From Caballeronia fortuita (GTDB lineage: Bacteria; Pseudomonadota; Gammaproteobacteria; Burkholderiales; Burkholderiaceae): a DNA stretch of 64,000 nucleotides. Below are positions 8,451 through 17,315 of the stretch, one piece after another. Where the stretch lies: positions 124,001 through 188,000 of the forward strand of contig NZ_FCNX02000004.1 of the NCBI RefSeq assembly GCF_001544835.2, in the 5' to 3' direction. Made by a program: the position numbers and the translations under genes. Below the pieces are notes generated by a model that was given only the letters and a program-made list of their open reading frames with translations, had not been told where the DNA came from and did not search any database. Each line of letters opens with the position of its first letter. Positions within the stretch are counted from its first letter, which is position 1.

Positions 8451-9658
8451 GCCGACTCCTTCCACGATTTGACGAACATATCATCCAGCCATTTGGCGTA
8501 TTGCATCATCGGCTGGCGCACGCGCTGAAGCGACTTGGCCGTAGAGTGCGTACTGACGACGTCCAGCGCAGTCGAGAAGGAGAGCGCCCCGCCGCTCATT
8601 ACAGAGCTAGCCGGTATTTCGAAGGGGTCGAGCCAGCGACCGTACGCGCTCTGCGCCCATTGACGTACGACCGGCGCCGACGACGTCTTTCCATAATCCA
8701 CTTTCGACAGGAGGATGGATATGAAGTCGTACACCTTGTCTTCTTCGTACGGAAGAAAATCCTCTGCGACATCGGAAAAGAGACGCCAGAAAGCAAGCGA
8801 ACTGATGAAGTCGAGGTTTTCGGGAATCATCGGCATGACGAGCGCGTCCGCTGCAAGAAGCGCGTTCAAGTTCATATAAGACAGCGACGGAGACGTATCG
8901 ATCAAGATGTAGTCATACTGCGATCGCAACGGCTCAAGCCCCTCGCGCAGCACAGCCCAAAATCGATAACCCTGAATCGTCTTTTGGCGCGCGGGCAGAA
9001 GAAACTCCGCTCCATATAAGAAGGTATGTCCGGGGATGATGTCGAGGCCGTCCCAGTATGTCGACTGGACGCTCGCTCCCAAACCGCCTTCCACATTCTG
9101 ATCGTAGATGTACGGCAGCACGGTGTCATCGCCGGATATTTCCTTCTCGGCATAGAGGCCGCACAGCTCCGACGCCGACGCCTGCGGATCGAGATCGACA
9201 AGTAGCACTTTCCGACCGAGCAGCGTCAACGCCTGTGCCAGACAGACGGTCGTCGTGGTTTTGGCGGAGCCGCCTTTCAATTGGGCGGTCGTCAGGACTT
9301 TGCCCTTGAATGTGCCGTCACCATCATCGAGCCGGGTTTGATAGATGTCGGATGCCATCTTCACCCAGACCCGCACTTCGGGCAGCGTAAACGTCCTGCT
9401 GCGGCCATTGCCGTTGAGCGTTCCAGGAGGCAGTCCGCCTTCTCCCTTCGTCACCAGATATTGAATCTGCTGCCTCGTCAAATTGCACATCTCGGCCAAT
9501 TCGCTGATCGTGTAGAAAGGCGCGAGCTTACGCGGACGGGGAGCAAGAATCTGCTCCCGCAAATTATCCGAAAAAGGTTCGAGGTTATCTGCAAACTCCG
9601 CGACTTCGCGAAGCGTAACCTTCCGATCTTCCATAGGTAGGGTGCCTACGTTTGCCAT
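8447..9658 (-). CDS. parA: ParA-type partitioning ATPase with N-terminal HTH
   Basis: 403 residues. An N-terminal MerR-like helix-turn-helix (about 48-100, YTISELAEMCNLTRQQIQYL) precedes the ATPase domain. The deviant Walker A motif KGGSAKTT is at residues 128-135, with LLVDLDPQAS and ILIDTSPSLS downstream. This long form is the type Ia ParA that both positions the replicon and represses its own operon. I chose the ATG at 9658 because GGAGAAAG lies at the right spacing; the frame continues upstream for 118 codons, but that part has no family similarity and lies in the origin region. It is divergent from repA and forms an operon with parB. Confidence 0.95.
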   Translation of the reverse strand: MANVGTLPMEDRKVTLREVAEFADNLEPFSDNLREQILAPRPRKLAPFYTISELAEMCNLTRQQIQYLVTKGEGGLPPGTLNGNGRSRTFTLPEVRVWVKMASDIYQTRLDDGDGTFKGKVLTTAQLKGGSAKTTTTVCLAQALTLLGRKVLLVDLDPQASASELCGLYAEKEISGDDTVLPYIYDQNVEGGLGASVQSTYWDGLDIIPGHTFLYGAEFLLPARQKTIQGYRFWAVLREGLEPLRSQYDYILIDTSPSLSYMNLNALLAADALVMPMIPENLDFISSLAFWRLFSDVAEDFLPYEEDKVYDFISILLSKVDYGKTSSAPVVRQWAQSAYGRWLDPFEIPASSVMSGGALSFSTALDVVSTHSTAKSLQRVRQPMMQYAKWLDDMFVKSWKESA

Positions 9659-9867
9659 TCTGCGCTTTCTCCAAGTATTGACGTCGAAGCGCAGAATACA
9701 CGAATACGCGTTAACAAGGTTGTATTGCGCCGAGAATTGACCGATCGGCAGATGCGGAAGTCCTAGCCGATTGATTTTGAAGCGAATTCTCAAACACCCG
9801 ATCCAGCAGAATCTCATTATCGACGCTGTTCCGATTAAACCCGCGCGATTAACATGCGCCCTGCGCA

Positions 9868-10262
9868 GTGCCAGCACAAAAAACACCCACAGGACGGTTT
9901 TTGTGCGGAAGCGTTTTTCCCAGTATTTTCCGACACTTAGCGACTGATTACGGGCCCATTCGGCGTAAACTCCCATCGTGTTTGTTTTGTTGTTTTGTAA
10001 ACCTAGACCCACCCACCTACTAACAAACGCCGACTTTTCCCTTAAAAATCAACGTCAAACCCTGTGGATAGGGACGGTTTTTGTGCAGCAAAAGGCGGTT
10101 TTTGTGTTGGCCGAGTTGGAAATTGGGCACCGCAGGGGCGAAAGTTGTGTCGAGCGGGGTGGAAGTTGTGCTCACCGCGCGTCACGGGGACGCCTTTTGT
10201 GCAGACGAAGCCTCGTGCCGGACGGGGCGGTTTTTGTGTTGACACCCCTTGCTCGCCTGTTA
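9868..10262. other. Candidate replication origin with iterons
   Basis: The parA-repA intergenic region has an array of related short repeats. GACGGTTTTTGTGC occurs at 9893-9906 and 10073-10086, and GGCGGTTTTTGTGT at 10094-10107 and 10226-10239. A near copy, GACGCCTTTTGTGC, is at 10189-10202, an inverted relative at 9874-9887, and weaker TTGTG-ending copies near 10139 and 10161. An AT-rich stretch lies at about 9965-10060. Iterons of this kind next to a Rep_3-type gene are the classic target of the initiator, both for firing and for repression of its own gene. Confidence 0.75.
10063..10071 (-). promoter_or_regulatory. DnaA-box-like site in the origin
   Basis: TGTGGATAG is the complement of CTATCCACA, one base from the consensus DnaA box TTATCCACA. 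It lies directly beside an iteron (10073) and at the edge of the AT-rich stretch, as in many iteron-controlled origins. Confidence 0.55.
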
Positions 10263-10293
10263 GAGTGCCGGGGATCGAAGCCGAATCGGAAGC

Positions 10294-11700
10294 ATGGAAA
10301 ACCAAGACCTCACTGTCACGCCGCAGCAACTCGCACTGGACATCTACGAAGATATGTCCGCGCAAGGCTCGGCAATCTACGAATCGACACGAGACATCGG
10401 TTTCCTGCGCAACAATATCTTCACGCGTGTCGGCGGCCTTGGCATCGCGGCGCGCCGCGTGCTCGATGCGGCGTATTTCATCGTCGCGACGAAGGCGCCC
10501 GAAGAACTCATCGACGACAAGGTCTACACGTTCACGGCCGACATCAACTACTTCAAGTGGCTGATGCGTTACGACAGCCGCAATCACAGTCACCTCATCG
10601 CGCAGATGCGAGCCGCAGCGCGCGCACGCGTCGAAATCATGACGGCGCCGTCGATTGAGGAACTGACCGAGAAGGACTCGTGGGGCACGATCAGCCTGCT
10701 GGGCGATTGCTACATCGAACGCAATGTCGTGTGCATCCTGCTTGCGGGCCGCGTCATCAAGTATCTGATCAGCCCGTACAAGGCGCATTGGCTGAGCCTG
10801 CGCGCATCGACGGCGTTCTCGCTTTCGCTCTCCCGCGCGATCTATGACCGCCTGATTCCATGCGAAGGCCACGGCGTGACGGAGTGGTTTGCGTTCGAAG
10901 ACGTGCTCGAATGGCCGGGCAAAGTGGGCGAGTCGCGCAAGGAAGTGAAGGAATTCAAGAAGCGCTTTCTCGAGCCCGCGATCGACCAGCTCAATGAAGT
11001 CTCGGACTTCGATGTCAGCTGGGAGCCGAACGCCGAGCGCGTTCCCGCAGACAAGCTGAAGATCCGTTTTCGCTTCACGAAGAAGCAGGGCGCCGACGCC
11101 GCGCGCGCCGGCATTCAGGATTCGATGTATCTCCTGCTGCACAACGAATTCGCTTTCGATACACCCGACTTCGAGCGCCTCGCGAAGCGTCGCGACATCT
11201 GGACGGACGAACGCCTCGAGCAGGCCATCGAATACACGCGTTACAAGCTCAATGAAGGCAAGGTGACCGTCAGCCCGCGCGGTTATCTCTTCAAGGCGCT
11301 GGAAGGCAACTACCGCATCGGCGACGCGGACCGGAAGATGGCGTCGATCAAGGCGAAGCAGCTAGAGGACGACAGGAAGGACCGTCGTTCGCGCGATACG
11401 GCGCAGGCGAATCTCGAAGCCAGCATTCAGGCTCAGAACGACACGGCGCGCGCCAAGATGAGCGAAGAGATCAAGGCCGGACGCGAGTACTTCGAATCAG
11501 TCGATGCGCCTGCACGCAAGGAACTGTGTCACTCGTTCGTGAGCCAACTGATCCCGCAGCGACTCATCGAGAAACAGGGACTGTCGCGCGAGAGCCTGAG
11601 CGCCGATAACATTCTCACCGTCAATCGCGTGGTCGCCGACGCCTTCTGCTCGCATGTCTACGCGAAACTGAAGAAGGCGCGCGCCGGCAGCCGCATCTGA
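10294..11700 (+). CDS. repA: Rep_3-type replication initiator protein
   Basis: 468 residues, of the initiator family carried by Burkholderiales secondary chromosomes and megaplasmids. Its core (about residues 60-350) contains two winged-helix-like regions with basic segments, including YISPYKAHWLSLRAS-type and KLKIRFRFTKKQG stretches. These are followed by RYKLNEGKVTVSPRGYLFKALEGNYRIG, a motif shared by this initiator family. A charged coiled-coil stretch (about 350-400) and a C-terminal helical tail follow. It presumably binds the iterons immediately upstream to start replication. The ATG at 10294 is close to the last iteron, so autoregulation is likely. Confidence 0.9.
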   Translation: MENQDLTVTPQQLALDIYEDMSAQGSAIYESTRDIGFLRNNIFTRVGGLGIAARRVLDAAYFIVATKAPEELIDDKVYTFTADINYFKWLMRYDSRNHSHLIAQMRAAARARVEIMTAPSIEELTEKDSWGTISLLGDCYIERNVVCILLAGRVIKYLISPYKAHWLSLRASTAFSLSLSRAIYDRLIPCEGHGVTEWFAFEDVLEWPGKVGESRKEVKEFKKRFLEPAIDQLNEVSDFDVSWEPNAERVPADKLKIRFRFTKKQGADAARAGIQDSMYLLLHNEFAFDTPDFERLAKRRDIWTDERLEQAIEYTRYKLNEGKVTVSPRGYLFKALEGNYRIGDADRKMASIKAKQLEDDRKDRRSRDTAQANLEASIQAQNDTARAKMSEEIKAGREYFESVDAPARKELCHSFVSQLIPQRLIEKQGLSRESLSADNILTVNRVVADAFCSHVYAKLKKARAGSRI

Positions 11701-11733
11701 AATCGCAGATTCGTTCGGATTCCGGATGAATCC

Positions 11734-12990
11734 TCAACCCGGCGCCGATGTTCTCTGTAACGGCTTCTGACAAGCCGCGAGCACCGCGCCCACCGCGAGC
11801 ACGAGCGCCGAATACACGAGACCGCGCGTCAGCCCGGCGCTATCCGAGACACGCCCGATCACCACTGGACCGATAATCTGCCCCAGCGCGAAAACGATCG
11901 TGAATGCGTTGATCCCACGCGGCCACTGCGCGGCGGGCAGGTTGTGCCGCACGAATGCCGTCGTTGACGCCACCGCCGATAGAAACGTCGCGCCGAACAA
12001 CAAGCCCGATGCGAACGCCGCCAGCGGATGCGCAAACAGCGCGGGAACGAGCGTCGCGGCGGCGAGAAGGCCATTGAGGATCGCGAGCGCCTGACCGCCG
12101 CGCATGCGATCGAGCAGCCCTGACCACATCCGCGCCGATACGACGGTCGCCACGCCCAGAAGAATATAGAAGCCGGTTACGACCGCCGCGCTCATACCCG
12201 CGTTGCGAAGCAGGGCGACGATGAACGTCATGTAGCCGATATACCCAATGCCGAAGCAGCCGTAACCGGCGAGCGCGAGCGCGAAGCGCCGCCGTGGCAC
12301 TGGCGCGCCGGATGCACGGTCCGCGCCGTGACGCGTCGATGAAGCCGGTTGCGCGGATTCGATGCGACGCGCGGCCCAGACCGCCGCGCCCGAGCACGCG
12401 GCGCAACCCAGCGCGAGCGTGAACCACGCGAAGCGCCAGCCGTGCGCGACGGGCAGCACCGCAAACGGCACGAGGATGGACGAGATCACGATACCCCAGC
12501 CCGTGCCGCCGTAGTAGAGGCCGATCACGAGCCCGGCATCGCGCGGCGACATCGATGCGAGCCGTGCCGCGAGCACGCCGCCGCTCACGAAGACCAGCGC
12601 GCTTCCGACGCCCGTCGCGACGCGCAGCGCGAGAAGGGCATCGGTGTTCGTCGTTGCGCCGCTTGCCGCCATCAGAAGCGCGGTGAGCGCGCAACCGGCG
12701 ACGAAGAGCGTGCGCGATGCCACGCGCGTCGACAACCGTGAGAACGCGAGCGCGCCGAGCAGATAGCCGAACGCGTTCGCGGTATTCATCGCGCCGGCCT
12801 GGGCGAAGTTCCATGCGAGGTCGAGCCGCATCGGCGGAAGCAGCAGTGCGTAGGAAAAGCGTGCGAGCCCGAGCGCGATGGCGCTGCCGAGCGAAAGCGC
12901 CATCGCGAGCCGCAGCGCTTGTCTGCGACCCGTGGCATCGCGCGCAGTGAAATGCGCTCCGCTTGCATCGTCACGCTCGATCACGCTCAT
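11734..12990 (-). CDS. MFS transporter, YbfB/YjiJ family
   Basis: 418 residues with about twelve membrane segments and a hydrophilic N-terminal lead of about 35 residues. The first helix region, LGLARFSYALLLPPMRLDL, followed by NTANAFGYLLGAL, is the hallmark of the YbfB/YjiJ (MFS_4) group. ATG 12990 is preceded by AAAGGAC; the frame continues upstream but overlaps the lipoprotein gene on the other strand. The substrate is unknown for the family. It converges on repA with only 33 bases between stops, and diverges from the lipoprotein/phospholipase genes, with 133 bases between for two promoters. Confidence 0.85.
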   Translation of the reverse strand: MSVIERDDASGAHFTARDATGRRQALRLAMALSLGSAIALGLARFSYALLLPPMRLDLAWNFAQAGAMNTANAFGYLLGALAFSRLSTRVASRTLFVAGCALTALLMAASGATTNTDALLALRVATGVGSALVFVSGGVLAARLASMSPRDAGLVIGLYYGGTGWGIVISSILVPFAVLPVAHGWRFAWFTLALGCAACSGAAVWAARRIESAQPASSTRHGADRASGAPVPRRRFALALAGYGCFGIGYIGYMTFIVALLRNAGMSAAVVTGFYILLGVATVVSARMWSGLLDRMRGGQALAILNGLLAAATLVPALFAHPLAAFASGLLFGATFLSAVASTTAFVRHNLPAAQWPRGINAFTIVFALGQIIGPVVIGRVSDSAGLTRGLVYSALVLAVGAVLAACQKPLQRTSAPG

Positions 12991-13123
12991 GTCGTCCTTT
13001 CGTTCGCGGTTCGTCCGGTCATGCGTGCGGTCATGGTAACGCGGACCGGTCACATTGCTTACACAAGCGATGGCTAAGCTTCGCAGCGCTGTATCGAACT
13101 GCGCGACCCTGCCGGAGAAACCG

Positions 13124-13399
13124 ATGTCGACTGTCGCATACCGCCACGCGCTCGTGGCGTGTCTCGTCGTTTGCGCATGCGCAATCGTTTGCGGTTGCGG
13201 CAAGCCGGCGTCGGCCACGTCGTCATCGGTCGATGCGACGAGCGCCGCGCCGTCCGCGACGGGCGTAACCAGCGAGCTGCAGGACTGGGCGAAACAGGCC
13301 ACGGGAGACGCATCCGATCAGATTCTTATCGCGCGACCCGTCATGGCACGGGCCGCGTCGGAGCCGCTCGCAACACCGGTGATTCACACCGCCGACTGA
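13124..13399 (+). CDS. Small putative lipoprotein
   Basis: 91 residues. The N-terminus MSTVAYRHALVACLVVCACAIV leads to a GCG motif that can serve as a lipobox cysteine near residue 25, followed by a Ser/Ala/Thr-rich linker. GGAG sits seven bases before the ATG at 13124. The C-terminal half (LQDWAKQATGDASDQ) is helical, with no family I recognise. It ends 29 bases before the phospholipase C gene, so the two are probably co-transcribed; a membrane-anchored accessory role for the secreted enzyme is possible but only a guess. Confidence 0.6.
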   Translation: MSTVAYRHALVACLVVCACAIVCGCGKPASATSSSVDATSAAPSATGVTSELQDWAKQATGDASDQILIARPVMARAASEPLATPVIHTAD

Positions 13400-13428
13400 C
13401 CCTTCCTTTTCACTTCCCCGCGAAACGA

Positions 13429-15543
13429 ATGAAAAACAACAACCGTCGAGACTTTCTGCGCGCGGCCATCCAGGCCGCAGGCGCGACCGCCGCGTTGAAC
13501 GTGATGCCGCTCGGCATTCGCCAGGCGCTCGCGATCCCCGCGAACAACCGTCACGGATCGATCGAGGACATCGAGCATATCGTCGTATTGATGCAGGAGA
13601 ATCGTTCGTTCGATCATTACTTCGGCACCTTGCGCGGCGTGCGCGGCTTCGGCGACAAGACCGCCGTGACGCTCGCGAACGGCAAGCCGGTGTTCAATCA
13701 GCCGATCGCGGCCGGCGCGGGCGAAGTGCTGCCGTTTCATCCCGGCGCGTCGAATCTCGGCCTGCAGTTCCTTCAGGACTTGCCGCACGGCTGGACGGAC
13801 GGGAAGGGCGCGTTCCACGACGGCCGATACGATCAGTGGGTGCCGTTCAAGGGCACGACGACGATGGCGTATCTGCAACGCGACGACATCCCGTTCCACT
13901 ATCAGCTCGCCGACGCCTTCACGATCTGCGATGCGTATCACTGCTCGACCAACACATCGACCGATCCGAACCGCTATTACATGTGGACGGGTTACGTCGG
14001 CAACGACGGCACGGGCGGCGGCCCGGTCGTCGACAACGCCGAAGCCGGCTATGGCTGGTCCACGTTCCCGGAAGTGCTGGAGCGCGCGGGCATCTCGTGG
14101 AAGATCTATCAGGACATCGGCAACGGGCTCGACGCGAGGAACTCGTGGGGCTGGACCGACGACGCCTACATCGGCAACTACGGCGACAACTCGCTGCTGT
14201 ATTTCACGCAATACCAGAACGCGCAGCCGGGCAGCCCGCTCTATGAAAAGGCGCGACGCGGCACGAACGCGGTCGCGGGCGACGACTACTTCTCGATCCT
14301 GAAGCGTGACGTGCAAGCGAACACGCTGCCGCAAGTGTCCTGGATCGTGGCGCCCGAGGCGTTCTCCGAGCATCCGAACTGGCCGGCGAACTACGGCGCC
14401 TGGTATATCGATCAGGTGTTGCAGGTGCTCACGTCGAATCCGGACTTGTGGAGCAAGACGGCGCTGCTCATCAATTACGATGAAAACGACGGCTTCTTCG
14501 ATCACGTCGTTCCGCCGTTCCCGCCGACCTCCGATGCGAATGGCCTCTCGACGGTCGATACCAGCGCGGAAATCTTCCCGGGCAGCGCGAAATACGCGAG
14601 CGGTCCGTATGGTTTCGGTGCGCGCGTGCCGATGCTTGTCGTGTCGCCGTGGTCCAAGGGCGGCTGGGTGTGCTCCGAGACCTTCGACCATACCTCGGTG
14701 ATCCGCTTCATCCAGAAGCGTTTCGGTCGCGGGCACAGCCTGGCCGAGCCGAACATCTCACCGTGGCGCCGCGCGATCAGCGGCGATCTGACATCGGCGT
14801 TCGATTTCCGCAATCCGAACAGCGCGATGCCCACGCTGCCGAGCACGAGCGGCTACGCGCCGCCCGACAAGCTGCGTCATCCCGATTACATTCCCGTGCC
14901 GCCCGCCGCGCAGGCGTTGCCGAAACAGGAAGCCGGCGTGCGCGCCGCGCGGGCGTTGCCGTACGAGCTTTTCCTGCGCGCGCGGCCGGATGCGTCGAAG
15001 GACAGCGTCGCGTTCCAGTTCATCAACACCGGAAGCGCGGGCGCGGTCTTTCTGCTCTATCGCAACGCGAGCGCGGATGCACCGCGAACGTACACGGTCG
15101 AAGCGCGCAAGCGGCTCGCGGATCGCGTCGCGACGAACGCCGACGGCAGCTTCGACTTCGTCGTGCACGGTCCGAACGGCTTTCTGCGGCGCGTCGCGGG
15201 ACAGGCGACGGAAAAGCAGCACGGCTGGTGGACGCGCGAGCAGGCCGAACCGGAAGTCGCTGAAGGCTATGATGTGGCCAACGGCAATCTGCAACTTCGG
15301 CTCGCGAATCGCGGGACGGCCGCGTGCACCTTCAGCGTGATCAATGCGTACGATCCGTCGAAGACGATCTCGCGGCGCGTGCGCGGCGGCGACACCGAGC
15401 AGGTCTACCTCGATCTGCGCGGCGCGCACGGCTGGTACGACGTCGAAATCAAGGTCGACACGGATCGCACGTTCCTGCGGCGTCTCGCGGGCCATGTCGA
15501 AACCGGACGCGACAGTATGAGCGATCCGGCGCTCGGCGCATGA
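13429..15543 (+). CDS. Phospholipase C, phosphocholine-specific, Tat-exported
   Basis: 704 residues, the usual length for PlcN/PlcH-type non-haemolytic or haemolytic phospholipases. A Tat signal NRRDFLRAAI occupies residues 5-14. The phosphoesterase domain has ENRSFDHYFG at 57-66, then NTSTDPNRYYMW and YDENDGFFDHVVPP, with FDHTS near the end of the catalytic region. Two C-terminal bacterial PLC repeats follow, about 505-600 and 610-695. It hydrolyses phosphatidylcholine or sphingomyelin to release phosphocholine, and is known in Burkholderia both as a virulence and a phosphate-scavenging enzyme. No phosphate-box is obvious upstream. A perfect 14-bp hairpin lies 40 bases after the stop. Confidence 0.95.
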   Translation: MKNNNRRDFLRAAIQAAGATAALNVMPLGIRQALAIPANNRHGSIEDIEHIVVLMQENRSFDHYFGTLRGVRGFGDKTAVTLANGKPVFNQPIAAGAGEVLPFHPGASNLGLQFLQDLPHGWTDGKGAFHDGRYDQWVPFKGTTTMAYLQRDDIPFHYQLADAFTICDAYHCSTNTSTDPNRYYMWTGYVGNDGTGGGPVVDNAEAGYGWSTFPEVLERAGISWKIYQDIGNGLDARNSWGWTDDAYIGNYGDNSLLYFTQYQNAQPGSPLYEKARRGTNAVAGDDYFSILKRDVQANTLPQVSWIVAPEAFSEHPNWPANYGAWYIDQVLQVLTSNPDLWSKTALLINYDENDGFFDHVVPPFPPTSDANGLSTVDTSAEIFPGSAKYASGPYGFGARVPMLVVSPWSKGGWVCSETFDHTSVIRFIQKRFGRGHSLAEPNISPWRRAISGDLTSAFDFRNPNSAMPTLPSTSGYAPPDKLRHPDYIPVPPAAQALPKQEAGVRAARALPYELFLRARPDASKDSVAFQFINTGSAGAVFLLYRNASADAPRTYTVEARKRLADRVATNADGSFDFVVHGPNGFLRRVAGQATEKQHGWWTREQAEPEVAEGYDVANGNLQLRLANRGTAACTFSVINAYDPSKTISRRVRGGDTEQVYLDLRGAHGWYDVEIKVDTDRTFLRRLAGHVETGRDSMSDPALGA

Positions 15544-15583
15544 CGAAGGCCTCGCACATCGCGCACTCGTCGCGGTAAGCATC

Positions 15584-15619
15584 GCGCGGCCGTGCGCCTC
15601 GAACCGCGCACGGCCGCGC
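15584..15619 (+). terminator. Strong hairpin after phospholipase C
   Basis: GCGCGGCCGTGCGC (15584-15597) and its exact complement (15606-15619) enclose an 8-base loop. No T-run follows, so it may slow RNA decay or assist termination rather than act as a classic intrinsic terminator. Confidence 0.55.
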
Positions 15620-15907
15620 TCCAAATGCGGGCATCCTTGTCCGTCTTCGGCAGTCACGCGGAACTCGTCCGCTCGAACTCACTCCCATTAGCCTTGCAAG
15701 AGCAGGCGAACTTTCCGCTCACGGCTCGTCGTGCAGCGCACATACGTGGGACATCACGCATTGCGTAGCCTGGCGAAGCCTGTGAAGATCGAACGTGCAC
15801 ACCAGTTCAAGCTTCGGATCGACGCGACGGTGAAATCAAAATGGCACGCCGCGCGTCGTATCGCACCATCAATCAACAACGAACTGGAGTGCAATACGGA
15901 GACGGGG
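15620..15907. other. Intergenic region before the Nudix gene
   Basis: Together with the hairpin this makes a gap of about 360 bases between the phospholipase and Nudix genes. I see no small gene or clear promoter pair here; an upstream extension of the Nudix frame to 15731 has no ribosome site or conserved sequence. Confidence 0.35.
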
Positions 15908-16351
15908 ATGAGAGAACGAGCAACAGTACTGCTGGTTCGTCACCAGTCAGTGCTGCTGGTCCGGGAGCGTGGCGGACCGTGGTTGCTACCAGGCGGGGCG
16001 GTGGCATTCGACGAATTGACGATTGTTGCAGCGATCCGAGCGCTGCACGAAGACACCGGCGTGGAGGCGAGCGCTGCTGCGTTTCTGTTTCAGCAAGCGT
16101 CCGCGCATCACCTGCATCATGTATTTCGTATCGCGATACCGGAGGGCCTGCATTTGCGGCCCAAAGCCGATGCGCGGTTCCACGAGCTAATGTGGGTCGA
16201 GGCATCGCAACTCGCGAACGTGAGCGCCACGCCGGGCACGCGCGCAATCCTCACCCGCGCGATGGGCGGCGCCCGCGAGTCCGCGCGACATGCGTGGCAG
16301 CACGGCGCCGAAGCCGAAACGGCGGCGGGGTTCGGCAGGCGAGGGCGCTGA
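15908..16351 (+). CDS. Nudix hydrolase-like protein with degenerate Nudix box
   Basis: 147 residues starting MRERATVLLVRHQSVLLVRE, the beta-strand pair typical of Nudix folds, then WLLPGG. The Nudix box at residues 30-52 reads GAVAFDELTIVAAIRALHE followed by DTGV. The consensus REUxEExGU is thus changed to RALHEDTGV: the first Glu is Ala and the second of the EE pair is Asp, while one Glu is kept. Activity may be weak or altered. The region after the box (HHVFRIAIPEGLHLRP, ELMWVEASQL) fits ADP-ribose/NDP-sugar type family members. The C-terminus is a short basic tail. Confidence 0.75.
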   Translation: MRERATVLLVRHQSVLLVRERGGPWLLPGGAVAFDELTIVAAIRALHEDTGVEASAAAFLFQQASAHHLHHVFRIAIPEGLHLRPKADARFHELMWVEASQLANVSATPGTRAILTRAMGGARESARHAWQHGAEAETAAGFGRRGR

Positions 16352-16561
16352 ATCTGGCGGCGTTGCGCCGTGTCCGATGAGTTTTTTCGTCTGCGCAAAA
16401 GGCTCGGGCGCATATTTCGCCGTGAATGAATACTTTCTCGGTGAAGATGCGCCTATGCTACCGATTGAGCGGTTGCGGCGTCCGTGCGTGCGTTCATTCG
16501 ATGCGCGCCGGCGGCAGCCATGAGCAACGGAAGCACTCGCCTTCGACTGGCGGAGGAAACC

Positions 16562-16690
16562 ATGAAGCTCGTCAGCATGTTCGCGGGAACCGTCGGGTTC
16601 GTCGCCGTGTTGAGTCTTTCCCTTTTGGCGGTAGCCGACATTCTCATGACGGCGCCCGACAAACCCGGCGAGAAAGAGCGTCTCGCATGA
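16562..16690 (+). CDS. Small single-pass membrane protein (42 aa)
   Basis: A 42-residue product with one hydrophobic helix (MFAGTVGFVAVLSLSLLAVADI) and a charged tail (DKPGEKERLA). A textbook GGAGGAA lies 5 bases before the ATG at 16562, which argues that it is translated. I do not recognise a family; similar tiny proteins are common but poorly studied in Burkholderiales. Confidence 0.55.
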   Translation: MKLVSMFAGTVGFVAVLSLSLLAVADILMTAPDKPGEKERLA

Positions 16691-17126
16691 ACAGGGATTT
16701 CTTACGGTTCCCGGTCATTTATTTGTCGGTCAAATAGACGACGCGCGATTTGCAAAGCGCATTCGAATCGTGGAATGCAGTCTTTTGAAACTTGTGCGGC
16801 GCGATTAACACGCCGCCGCAGATCAGCGATTAATTCCTGGACGCGCTCGCGCGTCGCTGATCGACGCGCAGCGCCGCAGACCCTTGCTGCCTGCGACGTC
16901 AGCGCGAGGCAGCGCGGTCGGCGGAACAGACCCGCTTTCACCCTTTTGTTCAGGGATTTGCCCGCGCGCGCTCCGTCCGAAAATCATCCGTATAGACCTT
17001 CGCGTTGGAATTCGGCCGATATGCGATGTGATATAATCAGTAATCAATAAAAAGAAATCCGGCCAAAACTTTTTTAAACGGGATTTATCAAATGCTTGAT
17101 TCAACGCGGACGAGCGCGGAGGAAGC
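16691..17126. other. Intergenic region between two small membrane-protein genes
   Basis: About 436 bases. An AT-rich part near 17030 includes TATAAT (17032-17037), which could be the -10 of a promoter for the next small gene; the best -35 candidate (TTGGAA, 17005) is spaced too far, so this is weak. Nothing else is recognisable. Confidence 0.35.
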
Positions 17127-17315
17127 ATGTCTGTAGTCGGTGTTATAGGCGCAATTGTTTTTTTCGCAATAGTCGGCCTGGCATTGCTAGCCGTGTTCGA
17201 AATCATCTTTTCGCCCGGCGCCAGGAAGAAGGCAGATCAATCGAGCAAGACCGGTCACAAGCGGCCTACGTGGTATCGCAGGCGTGAAGTCGCCGTGCGC
17301 CGCGACGAGCCCTGA
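17127..17315 (+). CDS. Small single-pass membrane protein (62 aa)
   Basis: 62 residues: one N-terminal hydrophobic helix (VVGVIGAIVFFAIVGLALLAVFEIIF) and a strongly basic cytoplasm-facing tail (RKKADQSSKTGHKRPTWYRRR). It is preceded by GCGGAGGAAG, a strong ribosome site. No family recognised. It lies about 365 bases upstream of the EPS locus in the same direction, so a link to that locus is possible but not shown. Confidence 0.55.
   Translation: MSVVGVIGAIVFFAIVGLALLAVFEIIFSPGARKKADQSSKTGHKRPTWYRRREVAVRRDEP

Noticed and set aside
13159-15543. Long N-terminal extension of phospholipase C
   Set aside because: The added 90 residues overlap the lipoprotein gene in another frame; the Tat signal is at the N-terminus only when starting at 13429.
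16627-16634. GGCGGTAG, the core of an ops/JUMPstart element
   Set aside because: It lies inside the 42-residue membrane-protein gene, about 1 kb before the EPS operon, and lacks the rest of the JUMPstart sequence. Chance match in GC-rich coding DNA.
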